From: Sergeia podlipaevii
Taxonomy: Eukaryota > Euglenozoa > Kinetoplastea > Trypanosomatida > Trypanosomatidae
Assembly (NCBI GenBank): GCA_030849805.1
Contig: JASANZ010002162.1
Location: 1 to 59,072, forward strand
Direction: 5' to 3'
DNA: 59,072 nt
Made by a program: the position numbers and the translations under genes. The notes beneath the pieces were generated by a model. That model ran no database searches, had not been told where the DNA came from, and saw only the letters and a list, made by a program, of their open reading frames with translations. Below are positions 1-10,258 of the stretch, in pieces (position 1 is the first letter of the stretch; every line of letters starts with the position of its first letter).

Positions 1-2
1 TA

Positions 3-38
<36 letters not shown>

Positions 39-751
39 ATGTATTTATGTATTGTACTCGAGAGACTCGGGGGGGGTGTATGTGCGTGTGTCATGGAGGA
101 TTGTGTGTGTGTTGCATATAGATCCATATTTCTAAAATGTAAAAAAAAAAAATGGGGATTGAAATGACGGAACAGGAAGGAGAAAAAGTAAGCAGAAAAA
201 GTAAGCACACGCTTGGCTGCTTACTTTTATCTATTTATTCATTCTCTTTTTTTTTTTGTGGTTACACGACATGGAGAATACAGCACACGAAGACTCTGCT
301 TTTGCGCTGTCACCTTCATCCATCTTAACGCTAAAATGGGGGGTACTTCCTTATCATTCTTTATAGCCGCTGCTCTAATTGCGCTTTTTTTTCTCTTTAC
401 TCCTCTTTTCTTCTGCATTTTTATTATTATTATCTCTTCATATATATATATATTATTTTTAAAAAAAAACATGTTCTTGTCTATTCAGTTCTCTATTCAC
501 CTCTTTTTTTTTTGCCTTCCTCACTTCCTCACTGGCATACCGTACGGAGGGGAAAGGGGGGGAGTAAGAAGAGTGAAGAGACACCGAGCAACACGTAAAC
601 AGGAGAGGAGGTCTCTCAGTATCAATTGCATATACGCAAATTGTCTACTTATATTCATATATATATACGCATATACATACATACATACATACAGAGAGAG
701 AGAGAAGAGTTATAACTTTGTACAAGATAGTATAGAAACAAGCAGTAGTGA
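1..751. other. 5' intergenic spacer of the TLC-like gene
   Basis: No gene is supported here. The stretch starts with a (TA)n run at 6-33 and carries short T and A runs. A pyrimidine-rich zone at about 480-538 is followed by an AG at 548-549, a candidate spliced-leader acceptor that would give a leader of about 200 nt before the ATG at 752. Open frames across the region are driven by homopolymers and show no protein-like composition. Confidence 0.5.
6..33. repeat. (TA)n microsatellite
   Basis: Perfect alternating A/T run at the left edge of the window, one of many such runs found only between genes here. Confidence 0.9.
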
Positions 752-3415
752 ATGAATTCCACCTCTAGCCGCCACGCTCATCAGCTGTCATCAAGTAGCA
801 GTGACCCTCGTGATGGTATTGCTGCATTACGCAATAATAGCACCAACACCAACAATATTGCAGAAATAAGGAATATTGGGATGGAAGAAAACGAAGATGA
901 CGCCCTTGACTACGATGAGCTGGCCGAGTTTAGCAATCCAGTGCAGTCTGTCGACATGTACAAGGGGCTCAATTATTACACGAGTGGCCTCTTGTCTTCC
1001 TCTGAAGCCAGGACAGAAGAAGACTCAAACGAAACATCAGCAGGAGATCAGCAACAACAGCAACGCTATGAGGAGGTAGAAGAGGAAGAAGAAAAAGAAG
1101 AGGACGATAAAAAGAATGACCTCGAAAGCGGCGCTTGCGTGAATGCCGTCGTTGCTGTCACTGCCGCGTGCGTGAATGGAAACGATAGAAGTGAGGATGA
1201 AGATGTCAGCAAAAATACATCCGCGCGCTCGATGCCGTGCTTCAACACCTCGAGCACTTCATCTTCTCCACCTGTCCCTCGCACCGACCTCCTTCATCAC
1301 CGTGCAGCACGAGCACCAGCATTGCCACAAGGGCCACAACTGCGAGAAGCAGGGGGAACAGGGGGAAGAAGTGAGAGGAGTGACTCCTCGGGTCAGCGCG
1401 GCCGTCGTCGTCGCGGCGAAGGCGAGATGAGCAACGATAGTGCTGTCACGAATGGTGATACGCAAGGGGAAAGAAGCAGGACGAGGTTCAAACCACCGGA
1501 CCTTGCGAAAGCAACTGCCACAGCGGTAGCAACAGCATCCCCGTCGTTCTCACCTCCAGCGAAGCCGCTTCTCATTGATGAGCTTGACTCCGAGTTGCTA
1601 GACGTTATCAAGGCCTACTATCAACGCAAGCAAACAGGCGGAACACCACCAGCAGCAACAACCACAACCACTGCGTCTGCCATGACGGGAACCAGTGCCA
1701 GTCATGCAAACCCGGCACCCCTTTCGCCATTTCCCGCTGCGGTATCGACGAGTGACCCGCTTATTCCTCAGAACAGCTACGCTTCTCTTCCTCAATCACT
1801 TCGACAGCAGCAGCAGTCGGGGCCACATGACGCATTTTCAAGCGGTGCTGCTGTTGTTGCTGCTTCGTCAGTCGTCTTCTCCAGGCCAGCCGGCTCTGCG
1901 GCTACTCGCGCCGCTCCTGCTGTTGCTTCGGCAAATAGCAGCAGCACAACGAGCGGTCTCCTTGGCGGTGTCGGTGATGGTGCGTACACGACGACGGCGG
2001 CGACGCGGCATGTGGGTAGCTCTACTGCTATCTCCAACCCGATCGCTGCTGCTATTGGTGGGGGTGGGGGTGGTGGTAGCGGAACTCTATTTAATGTTCT
2101 ATCTGCATCATCACGGCATCATCCTTCACGTCTCACCGCGTCCTCCTCTGGCCATGGGGGTTATACTGGCATGCCCACCGCTACGACGTCACCGCCTCTC
2201 TTGGCATCCACTGGGTCCGCGCTCTATGCGGGGGCGGCGGCGGCGGCTCTTCCTTCTTCGTCCTCTGCTGCGGTGCCTGCATCGGCGTACGCGCTCTCTG
2301 CTAACCTTCGCGATGGCGCTGGAAGAATGGCGACCAACAACATCAACCGCAACGCCGCTGTCACCAACCAGGATATACTGACTTCATCTATCCGGCACAA
2401 TCAACATCCCCAACAACAGCTGCAGCAGTACTCGCGTTCAATGCGTGTCATTGGGACTTCGGACAGCAGTGCAAGGCCAAACAATGGTGGTAGTGGTAGT
2501 GGCGCAAGCCTCTCCACTCTTCCGCCATTCAGCTCGACCTCCTTCGTGCGTGCCTACGTGAGTGACATCAGTCTTAATCTAGAGCCCGCCATCCTCGTCA
2601 GCGGCCTCGCAGCTGCGCTGAACATGGTGGTAGTCTACTTCCTGCAGCATCACGTGCTTGACACCCGCGACCACCTAGGTCTTTTTCTGATCGGCAGCTA
2701 TCTTGTTTTTTCCTCCTATTACATGGTGTACCACTTCCTTGAGCGTTTCTCCAGCTCTTTCCGTCGCATTGCCTCACAAGATAAGAAGTTTTACATCATT
2801 GGCAATTTGCTGAAAGCGGGAATTCTGATCTCCATTACGCCCTTCGCTTTTTATCATCTCGTCAAGATCATCATCTTTGATGAGTGGGAGAGTAACATTC
2901 TGCGCAACCTTGGCTGCATCTACGCCATCCCCGATTTCATCTCAATGATCATTGTGAAGCGGATGCGGTGGTCGACGTGGACCCATCACGCATGTGTGGT
3001 GATTTTCAATTACTTCAGCATTCTCAATGACTACAAGAAGGAAAATGTATGCCGGTGTGTGGTGGTGTACGCCGCCTTCTCGTCCTTTGCGTACTGCGTG
3101 AACGTCTTGCTTGCTTCTCGATTTCTCGGCGTCTCCGTTTCTGCGGCTCGTGTGCTTTCCTTCGCAGCCCTTGTTGTCTACGTGCTGTGTTGCGCGGTCA
3201 ACTGGATGTGGCAAGTGTACTACCTGCGCCGCCTCATCAAGAGCGATAATGATCACTGGACGGTCTACGTCTATATGTTTCTGATATGTCTCGTGATGTG
3301 GGATGACGTTATATTGAATCGCTGGCTGCTGCATCACGCCAGGAACACCGCGTTTGCCGCCTCGCAGCAACTTCAGCAGCGCAGAATGCAACAACAGCAG
3401 CAGCAGCAACGCTGA
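752..3415 (+). CDS. TLC-domain-like polytopic membrane protein with long low-complexity N-terminus
   Basis: The protein has 887 residues. Residues 1 to about 600 are low-complexity (acidic E/D stretches near 105-125, then S/A/G/T-rich), with no recognisable domain. From about 605 to 870 there are some six to eight hydrophobic helices. The block around D728 followed by the pair H745-H746 (pattern Y-x3-D, then W-T-x-T-H-H) resembles the core of TRAM/LAG1/CLN8 (TLC) proteins, whose members include ceramide synthases and lipid-handling membrane proteins of the ER. The C-terminus ends in a glutamine run. The start is the first ATG after a pyrimidine tract and AG at 548-549. The TLC assignment rests on pattern only; membrane topology is certain, substrate is unknown, and a ceramide synthase role is not claimed. 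Confidence 0.75.
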   Translation: MNSTSSRHAHQLSSSSSDPRDGIAALRNNSTNTNNIAEIRNIGMEENEDDALDYDELAEFSNPVQSVDMYKGLNYYTSGLLSSSEARTEEDSNETSAGDQQQQQRYEEVEEEEEKEEDDKKNDLESGACVNAVVAVTAACVNGNDRSEDEDVSKNTSARSMPCFNTSSTSSSPPVPRTDLLHHRAARAPALPQGPQLREAGGTGGRSERSDSSGQRGRRRRGEGEMSNDSAVTNGDTQGERSRTRFKPPDLAKATATAVATASPSFSPPAKPLLIDELDSELLDVIKAYYQRKQTGGTPPAATTTTTASAMTGTSASHANPAPLSPFPAAVSTSDPLIPQNSYASLPQSLRQQQQSGPHDAFSSGAAVVAASSVVFSRPAGSAATRAAPAVASANSSSTTSGLLGGVGDGAYTTTAATRHVGSSTAISNPIAAAIGGGGGGGSGTLFNVLSASSRHHPSRLTASSSGHGGYTGMPTATTSPPLLASTGSALYAGAAAAALPSSSSAAVPASAYALSANLRDGAGRMATNNINRNAAVTNQDILTSSIRHNQHPQQQLQQYSRSMRVIGTSDSSARPNNGGSGSGASLSTLPPFSSTSFVRAYVSDISLNLEPAILVSGLAAALNMVVVYFLQHHVLDTRDHLGLFLIGSYLVFSSYYMVYHFLERFSSSFRRIASQDKKFYIIGNLLKAGILISITPFAFYHLVKIIIFDEWESNILRNLGCIYAIPDFISMIIVKRMRWSTWTHHACVVIFNYFSILNDYKKENVCRCVVVYAAFSSFAYCVNVLLASRFLGVSVSAARVLSFAALVVYVLCCAVNWMWQVYYLRRLIKSDNDHWTVYVYMFLICLVMWDDVILNRWLLHHARNTAFAASQQLQQRRMQQQQQQQR

Positions 3416-3556
3416 GATTTTGTCAATCTCTGTGTGTACTAGTAGGAGGAGGTAGTGAACTTATGGATGAGTCTCTTGAGGGACTGTTCTTTATATATAT
3501 ATATATATATATATATAATCTGCTTGCAATTGCTTCTGCTGTTCCTATATGCATAG

Positions 3557-3587
<31 letters not shown>

Positions 3588-4594
3588 AGTGTATGCATCT
3601 CCTCTTAGAGAAAATATCTTCGAATATTAAACCAACGTGTCTCCCCATTGTACTTTGTTTTTTTTTCTCTTTTAGGGTTCAGCGAGGACGATGACACTCC
3701 AAACGTGCACATGTCTATGATCGAGGGTGAGGAGAATGCACGCACACTGCGCTTGCTGCGAGCCTTCTTCTTTTCTATTTTTCTATTTTTCATTTTTAAA
3801 TGCTTTGCCTACATTTACTGGCTCTCTTTCTTTTTTTTTTTTTTATCTGTTGTCTGTGGATGCGTTGCAATTATCATTATTATTATTTTTTTTGTAAATA
3901 TATATAAAAATAAATTTATCTACAAACATTAGTATCAGAGACGGGAGCAGCAACTAGGAAAAAGGTCTCTCACCACCACGAAGACTTGACACACAATAGA
4001 GATAGTATTAGGAGGAGAAACGTGGTGTGATTAGCGTATCTTGAAGCTTGCAGGACCCCCCCGCTCAAGCCCTTGCTTCCACTCTCGCCCTGTCTTTAAC
4101 TCTGTTTCTTTTCTATTCTCTCTCTCTCTCTCTCTCTTTCTATAAGTAAACATATAGCAGGCGGGCAACACAAATATATATATATATATATGTGTGCAAA
4201 TAGCCGCTAAACAATTATATATATATATAGAAAGAAGGAAAGGAAGCTCATTTCATACCAAGATATATATATATATTGAGTTACGTTTGTGAGTATACTG
4301 TTTTCAAAAAAAAAAAATTAAAAAATTAAAAAGAGCACAAGAAAGGGGATAAAAGCGAGATTGAGAGTAAGGGGGTTAACAAACTATTCAAGAGCGCAAA
4401 CGCACACACACACACACACACACACGCAGGAGCGTCTGTGTCTTATTATTATCATTACTACTACTGTAATTATCTTTTTTTTTTTTTTTGAAAAGGGAGG
4501 CGAGCTCCCTAGTGTGTGTGTGTCTACAACATATATCTATCTATATATATATATATTGCTGAAAGGTGGCCTCGATAGTCAAAAAAAAAAAAAA
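3416..4594. other. intergenic spacer with (TA)n runs and two candidate splice acceptors
   Basis: Contains (TA)n runs near 3491-3517, 3557-3580, 4175-4191 and 4262-4276, a (CA)n run at 4403-4425, and a possible small ORF at 3711-3932 listed separately. A CT-rich tract at about 4112-4140 is followed by an AG at 4145-4146, and a T run at 4474-4489 by an AG at 4494-4495. The second acceptor would leave a leader of about 100 nt before the phosphatase ATG at 4595. Confidence 0.5.
3711..3932 (+). CDS. possible small membrane protein (doubtful)
   Basis: A 73-residue frame begins at the ATG at 3711. The first 20 codons form a GC-richer, protein-like acidic and basic helix (includes EGEENARTLRLLRAF); the rest is a run of F, I, L and V that could be two membrane segments but comes largely from T-rich DNA. 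A pyrimidine tract ending in TTTTAG lies at about 3657-3675, just upstream. The same frame stays open and protein-like from 3676 to the ATG (SEDDDTPNVH), and a short out-of-frame uORF starts at 3691. It may be a true small gene, a gene remnant or chance. I do not recognise it. Confidence 0.25.
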   Translation: MSMIEGEENARTLRLLRAFFFSIFLFFIFKCFAYIYWLSFFFFFLSVVCGCVAIIIIIIFFVNIYKNKFIYKH

Positions 4595-7500
4595 ATGTCT
4601 AATATTCACTGCCACTCCACTGCGGCGGCTTATGTGCCTTCCTTTGGAATTACCAGTGTGGGGAAGACAATCAGCAGCGGCAACAACAACTCTCACGCAA
4701 CCCCTTCTCTGTCTACGACAGCTGAGCCGTCCATGACACCGAAGACGACGACATCGACGCTGTTGCCCTCTTTACAGTCATACCCGCTTCTCGATGAAAA
4801 AGCAACTCCATACGTGCCTCGACATTACCATCATCTTCAGTCGCAGCCGCAGCAACGCGAAGCAGCTTCTACTACTGCTGCCACCACGACAGGGAGCAGT
4901 CAAGCCGCCATAGCGTCTCTATCACCGGCACTCTCAGGTAGTCTTAGTACTACGACGCTGCCTACGTTGGGGTCTTTACTTGGATCACCTTCTTATACGC
5001 CGTCTTACACACCCTCCGCAGCAACGCTTGAGAAGATTAAGAAAAAGACAACCCCGCTTTTGCGACCAGAGCAAAGTCCAAAAGTTGGCGGCGACAACAC
5101 CACCACTACAACAACAACAACAACTTCTTCAACATCGTCGTGTGTGGCTCGAAATGAAAAGCAGCAGCAGCAGCAGTGTGGCGTATGGCTTCTACCGCGC
5201 GAAGACATCACCTTTTTATTCTCTGCGCTATCGTGGAATGTTGATCTACTTCTCATTTTGCTTGCGCGAGCGCAGAGCCCGTTGGCTTTCTCAGGAGAGG
5301 CATCATCGTCACAGCAGCAGCAGCAGCAGCAGAACCGAGCTGGAGACAAAGAAGAGGAGGAAGAACATAAGGCGGCGGTCTTTGCCTCTGCGGCGAGCGC
5401 TCTGGCGTCACGAACGGCAGCGATGAGTCGCAACGACACTCCGCGCAGCTGGATCGATGTGGTGACCTACGAGAGAGGCTATGTTGCGCCATCTTCATCA
5501 ACAGTAGCGGGAGGAACTGCTATGGTATTCATGCCATCTATTAGCCTCGGCGCGAGCAACGCGCGGGTGTCGATGATGGCAATGAGAGGAGACACAAGGG
5601 CATGTCATGCCTCTACAGCCTACACCTCTAGTGATGACGACGAGCAGCAGCAGCAGCAGCAGCGGCAGCAGCATCTAGGTGGGGCTGGCGGCGCTAGTAG
5701 CAGTACTGGTAGTCCGTTCTTGTATGACCGCATGAAGTTTCCTTCACTCGCGGAGGCTCAGCAGTACTGGCTCGAAGCCGGTCGCGCAGGTCGCCGTCGG
5801 CGTGGCAACCGCACGTTTTTCGTGTGCTCCACGCCTCTTCCTCAGGCGCTGGAGATGGGCCCCATTCAGCAGCAGGAAAGATATAACACGGAGGGCAAGA
5901 TCTTTGATACTGACTGCGGCTCCCACGCAGAGTACAACTGCGGTGATAATGATGAAGAAGAAGAAGAGAACGGTGATGAATCTGATGTTGATGCAGACAG
6001 CAACAGCAGCAGCAGCAGCAGCAACAGCAACAGCAGTAGAAGCAGCCTGTCCGAAGAGGAAGACGAGGCTGAGGCGGATCAGCCGGCGCTGCGTCCTCGT
6101 ACAAGCAATGATACCAACAAAGCTGGCGGCAGTGTCAAGCACAGCGGTGGTGGTGCGTGTAAAGGGGTCGAGGCGGCAAAGAAGAGTGCAATGGCAATGA
6201 AGAAGCCTGGCAAAGACAAGAAGGAAGATGCAAGACCCACGATCAGCGGGGAGTCTTCTTCATGGGTCCTTACACCTCTTTCACCCTCCTCTTCGGTTTC
6301 TGTGTCACCGGTGCCGCAAGATGCCTCTCCTTCTACCGCTGTGGGGAGCCCTCTCAGCGCAAAAAATTTTTCTCGTGGCTTGCTGCGCGGCGGTGCCACC
6401 AGTAGTGGTACTGTGGGTAACGCAAATACAACTCTTCTCACTCTTAAACAACAGAGGAAGGGCTGTCGTCGTCGTCATCACCACCATCGTCGTCACCTAC
6501 GCAGCTCCTCGCTCGCTTCTATACGCTCCATCGCGAGCATCATGTCTGTTGCCTCCACCACCTGTGGTGATGCCAATGCGACCACAAGGGCATCGCCGGA
6601 GCGGGGCAGTCTTATTGGCATTACGCTTTCCACCCCTTCCTCCCCCCTCGCGGTGGGCGTGAAGCGTGGGATACTGAGCTGCAACAACAGCAGCAGCAGC
6701 AGTTTCTGCGGAGTCGCCGGAGCCGCGGGCGTGGGCTCCACAATAATAAACAGCAGCAGCAGTGGTGGTGGCGGAGGAGGCGGCGGCGGCGGGTCTTCAA
6801 TGAGAAGGAAGAAAGGGGCGCGTCAGAGGGCGTCGCGTGCCGGTCGCCGTGTGGTGCGCGTGTATGTGAGCAGTGTAACGCAGGGACCGCGTGCACACCT
6901 ACTGTATAGTGCTGCGAGCGTCACAGCAATAGCACCGGGAGGAGCGAACCAGTCATCGCCCACTCCAATGGCAATGCAGGCGATGAAAAAGACGAGTAGC
7001 GGAGCAGGTGGTGCACCCAGTGGCATCGGAGGCACCGTCAGGATCCCGGCAACTACTGCGATTCCTTCAGCAGCGGCAGCAGCGGCGTTCTCCGCGGTAC
7101 ATTCAAACAAGAGCGGCGTGTCCTACGCAACGGTTGTACGCGCCGCGACCCAGCGGCAGCAGCGGCAGACTCTCGCATCGACATCTTCACCTTCTTCGTT
7201 ATCTTCTCGTTATGCACTGCACATCGGCACAAGCATGGACCACGACGATGACGGAGCGAGTCAGATAGGCTTTGATGAGGTTGAAGACGAGGAGCCTCTC
7301 TTTCGAATGTCGCGCTTCAGCCGTCTCCACGCACGTGGTCAGTTCACGCACAGCTCCAAGGCAACGCAGTATTACTATGGTGCTCCCGTGCGCGCCACGA
7401 TACCTGCAGTGACGGCTGCTGCTGCTGCTTCTTCTTCCATCCAGAATTCTGGGAAGAGGTACATGGACGCCTTGTGTGGTTGCAATAGTGGAAGCACCAC

Positions 7501-10258
7501 TACCACTGCCACCAGGACAAACAACAATATCAGCGTACAAGTTGAGGCGCAGGCAGGTGCTGCAATCGCCAGCACACAGGCACAGCAGCAAGAGGGTAAA
7601 GGGACGATGTCGGTGACGGCTGCCTCGACGCTTCACAAGTCACCTGCACAGACAGGGCAGAAGAGGCAGTCACAGTTGGCTTCGATCACAGGAGGCTATC
7701 ATGGGAACAGCTATGAGGGCGAAGGTACAATGGATGGGGTCAAGAGGGGAGTATTACATAACACTATGCGAGGAAAGCCTTCAGCAGCAGCAGCAGCAGC
7801 GGACACAGTACCAAAGCCGAGTGTTTCTCCTTCTCCTCCTTTGCAGCAGCAACGGCAGACAGAATCTAGTGCAGTTATCAGTAGTCCTGCTGATATGTAC
7901 CGTAGATCTATTCCATTCTTTATCAAGTCTTTCATTCGAGCCGCGCTTGTCGTGATTGCGGCGCAGGTGCGACTGCGTACCAGCAGCAATAGCGTGGCCC
8001 CTTGTTCGTTGCCTCGCACTCAGCAGCAGCAGCAAATTTATAGAGAGAGCAACAGCATGATGAATAGTGGCAACAGCAAGAACAACAACCCCGCGGTGAG
8101 CGCAGGTATGTCTGGCACAACAACAGGAGCGGCGGCCACAAGTCTCTCTCCCATAGAAAGCCGTGCGCTTGCGTACGTACGTGCCTACTTCAAGCCATTC
8201 CGAGAGATGATTTCAACTTATGTCATGCGTAGCGAGAAGGAGGTCGCACGTCGCTCCGCACAGGCAATCTTCGTTCCTAGCATCATCAGTACCGCCACAA
8301 CAACAACAACAACAACAGAAGTGGTGAACGAGAGGGATGCGATGTTTGATACGGATCACTTGCGGCGCGTCCTCAGCGTCTCTAACGTGACCTCCTTGTA
8401 TGCAGCAGCCGCACCGCTGTGGAAGAGTGGTAGTCCAGATAGCCCGAATGTTAGTATTGGAAAGCGGAGTAGTGCTGGCACCACTACCACAGCAGCAGCA
8501 GTAGCAGCAGCAGGAGGAGGAGGAGCAACGACTACAACGACGAGAAACTATGAGGAGCGACAGAAGCAGAACAACAAGAAGAAGGGCAATAAAAAAGGCA
8601 GCAAATGCGGGCTTGATGAGCCAGCAAGCCACCTCAGCAGCAGTAGCCAGCAAGGTACCGGTGAAGTCGAGGACGTTGACGAAGAGGCCGCTGCTACACC
8701 CAGCTTGACAATAACAAAAGCGGCGGCAGTAGTGGTCGGTGCAGTGAGCGATGAAATCGATGAGCCCCAGGATCTGCCGGAAGGTTGCGAGGATGTGGAG
8801 CCGCTCGTGACGGAGCAGCTTTACTTGTCCGGGAAGGACGCCGCGTGGCAGCCGCTACTACTCGAAGTGCTGGGTGTTACTCGCATATTGCAGTGCTATC
8901 CAGAGTCTTCTTCTTCCGCTAATCCCCCTTCTTCAATAGCACCGAACACCAACAACATCAGTAGCGGTCAGGACACCACCACCCCACATCATCACACGCT
9001 CCTCGCCTCTCTAAAAAAATTTGTGGTGTCCACGTACATGTCCTCGGCAGCCACCGCACACGCATCCGCCGCAAGTGGAAGTGGAGGCACAGCAGCCGCA
9101 GTAGAGGATGGAAGTATGGACGATGATGAACACGACTTCCTCGCCTACCTGAAGCCGCTACTAGGGCTCTCCACCTCGTCTTCATCGCCATCGCCGTCCC
9201 TTCTCAAGGAGCATGTGCAGACAGCGGCAGCGGCAGCAGCAGCAGCAGCGTCGGCAGCGGTAGGGTCGACAGTGACAAACACCCGGTCCATGATGCGGCA
9301 CAGTCACAGCGCACCTGCCCTCGGCCCTCACCACTTTCTCTACTACACCCAGAAGCAGCGGCAGGTGGGTGTTACTAGTGTCAGCAGTGGAGGAGGTGGA
9401 GGACTGCTGGACCCGTTGCAGTGGCATCCATACGCTTACTTCCCCGACCCATACGTCAATGACATCATCAACATCAACAACAACAGCAGCAGTAACCATC
9501 ACCACAACGTTGGTAACGGTCAAGACAACTCGATGCTTCTCTGTGTCGCTGCTCTGCCGTTGTCAGGGAAGCTGGTGTATAAGTGGGTCATCCCCGCCGA
9601 AGACACGGATCGCTACAACCTCTCCGTCTTTTTTCAATCATCACTCTTCTCATTTCTTCAAGGCGGCCAGCTGCCGGCACCCACCATCCACGACGGCGGC
9701 CTCTTCGTTGAACGTTATTACCAACACCTCCAGCAACAGCAGCAGCTGCTCTATCTAAGCATGGGAGAGCTGCCATACGATATTGCCGCAACACATCTTT
9801 CTTGGTCTCCTGTGCAGCAACAGCAGCAGCAGCAGCTCTGTGCGGCCATGGGACCCGGGGAGTCTACACTTGTGCACTGCTCTGCGGGCATGCATCGGTC
9901 GTGTGGCATGGTGATTGCCTTCATGCTCTGGGTACGGTATCAGTGTCGAGTCATGAATCGCTTCCTCAGTTGCCGACGCAGACGACGAGGACGTCGTAAC
10001 TACTGCTTGGCGAAGGCAAGACAGAAGCACGAAGAAGAAGAAGAAGGAAAGGATGGCGCTGTGTCAAGCGGTGATGGGTCTGCTGCAACCATAAATACAC
10101 CGTCTCTACGTACGTCACCCCCGCTGTACACTCGTCAGGACGCCACGAGCGATCTGCATGAGTGCATTCGACACGTAAAGGCGCAACGTGAGATCGCTGA
10201 GCCTATAGCAACAGTGACCTACCTTCTTGATCACTTTGCGCAAGAGTTGATTGAGTAG
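4595..10258 (+). CDS. giant dual-specificity-phosphatase-domain protein, domain split by low-complexity inserts
   Basis: The protein has 1887 residues. I take the ATG at 4595, which directly follows an A run: the frame is open further 5' but holds no other ATG. Residues 1 to about 1400 are mostly poly-S, T, Q, A and G, with some basic patches. The C-terminal part is a dual-specificity phosphatase fold: the opening strand LYLSG at about 1409, a YKWVIPAED segment holding the likely general acid D1670, the signature HCSAGMHRS with catalytic C1762 and R1768, and a closing helix with a REIAEP-type motif. The catalytic residues are intact, so activity is plausible. The fold spans about 480 residues instead of about 140, because inserts of roughly 200 residues (after the first strand) and of tens of residues (before the P-loop and after it) interrupt it. 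Substrate unknown; MAPK or other phosphoprotein would be typical. Confidence 0.85.
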   Translation: MSNIHCHSTAAAYVPSFGITSVGKTISSGNNNSHATPSLSTTAEPSMTPKTTTSTLLPSLQSYPLLDEKATPYVPRHYHHLQSQPQQREAASTTAATTTGSSQAAIASLSPALSGSLSTTTLPTLGSLLGSPSYTPSYTPSAATLEKIKKKTTPLLRPEQSPKVGGDNTTTTTTTTTSSTSSCVARNEKQQQQQCGVWLLPREDITFLFSALSWNVDLLLILLARAQSPLAFSGEASSSQQQQQQQNRAGDKEEEEEHKAAVFASAASALASRTAAMSRNDTPRSWIDVVTYERGYVAPSSSTVAGGTAMVFMPSISLGASNARVSMMAMRGDTRACHASTAYTSSDDDEQQQQQQRQQHLGGAGGASSSTGSPFLYDRMKFPSLAEAQQYWLEAGRAGRRRRGNRTFFVCSTPLPQALEMGPIQQQERYNTEGKIFDTDCGSHAEYNCGDNDEEEEENGDESDVDADSNSSSSSSNSNSSRSSLSEEEDEAEADQPALRPRTSNDTNKAGGSVKHSGGGACKGVEAAKKSAMAMKKPGKDKKEDARPTISGESSSWVLTPLSPSSSVSVSPVPQDASPSTAVGSPLSAKNFSRGLLRGGATSSGTVGNANTTLLTLKQQRKGCRRRHHHHRRHLRSSSLASIRSIASIMSVASTTCGDANATTRASPERGSLIGITLSTPSSPLAVGVKRGILSCNNSSSSSFCGVAGAAGVGSTIINSSSSGGGGGGGGGGSSMRRKKGARQRASRAGRRVVRVYVSSVTQGPRAHLLYSAASVTAIAPGGANQSSPTPMAMQAMKKTSSGAGGAPSGIGGTVRIPATTAIPSAAAAAAFSAVHSNKSGVSYATVVRAATQRQQRQTLASTSSPSSLSSRYALHIGTSMDHDDDGASQIGFDEVEDEEPLFRMSRFSRLHARGQFTHSSKATQYYYGAPVRATIPAVTAAAAASSSIQNSGKRYMDALCGCNSGSTTTTATRTNNNISVQVEAQAGAAIASTQAQQQEGKGTMSVTAASTLHKSPAQTGQKRQSQLASITGGYHGNSYEGEGTMDGVKRGVLHNTMRGKPSAAAAAADTVPKPSVSPSPPLQQQRQTESSAVISSPADMYRRSIPFFIKSFIRAALVVIAAQVRLRTSSNSVAPCSLPRTQQQQQIYRESNSMMNSGNSKNNNPAVSAGMSGTTTGAAATSLSPIESRALAYVRAYFKPFREMISTYVMRSEKEVARRSAQAIFVPSIISTATTTTTTTEVVNERDAMFDTDHLRRVLSVSNVTSLYAAAAPLWKSGSPDSPNVSIGKRSSAGTTTTAAAVAAAGGGGATTTTTRNYEERQKQNNKKKGNKKGSKCGLDEPASHLSSSSQQGTGEVEDVDEEAAATPSLTITKAAAVVVGAVSDEIDEPQDLPEGCEDVEPLVTEQLYLSGKDAAWQPLLLEVLGVTRILQCYPESSSSANPPSSIAPNTNNISSGQDTTTPHHHTLLASLKKFVVSTYMSSAATAHASAASGSGGTAAAVEDGSMDDDEHDFLAYLKPLLGLSTSSSSPSPSLLKEHVQTAAAAAAAAASAAVGSTVTNTRSMMRHSHSAPALGPHHFLYYTQKQRQVGVTSVSSGGGGGLLDPLQWHPYAYFPDPYVNDIININNNSSSNHHHNVGNGQDNSMLLCVAALPLSGKLVYKWVIPAEDTDRYNLSVFFQSSLFSFLQGGQLPAPTIHDGGLFVERYYQHLQQQQQLLYLSMGELPYDIAATHLSWSPVQQQQQQQLCAAMGPGESTLVHCSAGMHRSCGMVIAFMLWVRYQCRVMNRFLSCRRRRRGRRNYCLAKARQKHEEEEEGKDGAVSSGDGSAATINTPSLRTSPPLYTRQDATSDLHECIRHVKAQREIAEPIATVTYLLDHFAQELIE

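Noticed and set aside
4361..4594. Upstream extension of the phosphatase frame
   Set aside because: The frame is open but starts at TTG, encodes CA- and T-run peptides, and a likely trans-splice acceptor (AG 4494-4495) lies within it. The first ATG is at 4595.
5641..5672. Regularly spaced repeats that could suggest a CRISPR array
   Set aside because: They are short triplet runs coding for glutamine inside a gene, with no spacer and repeat alternation.
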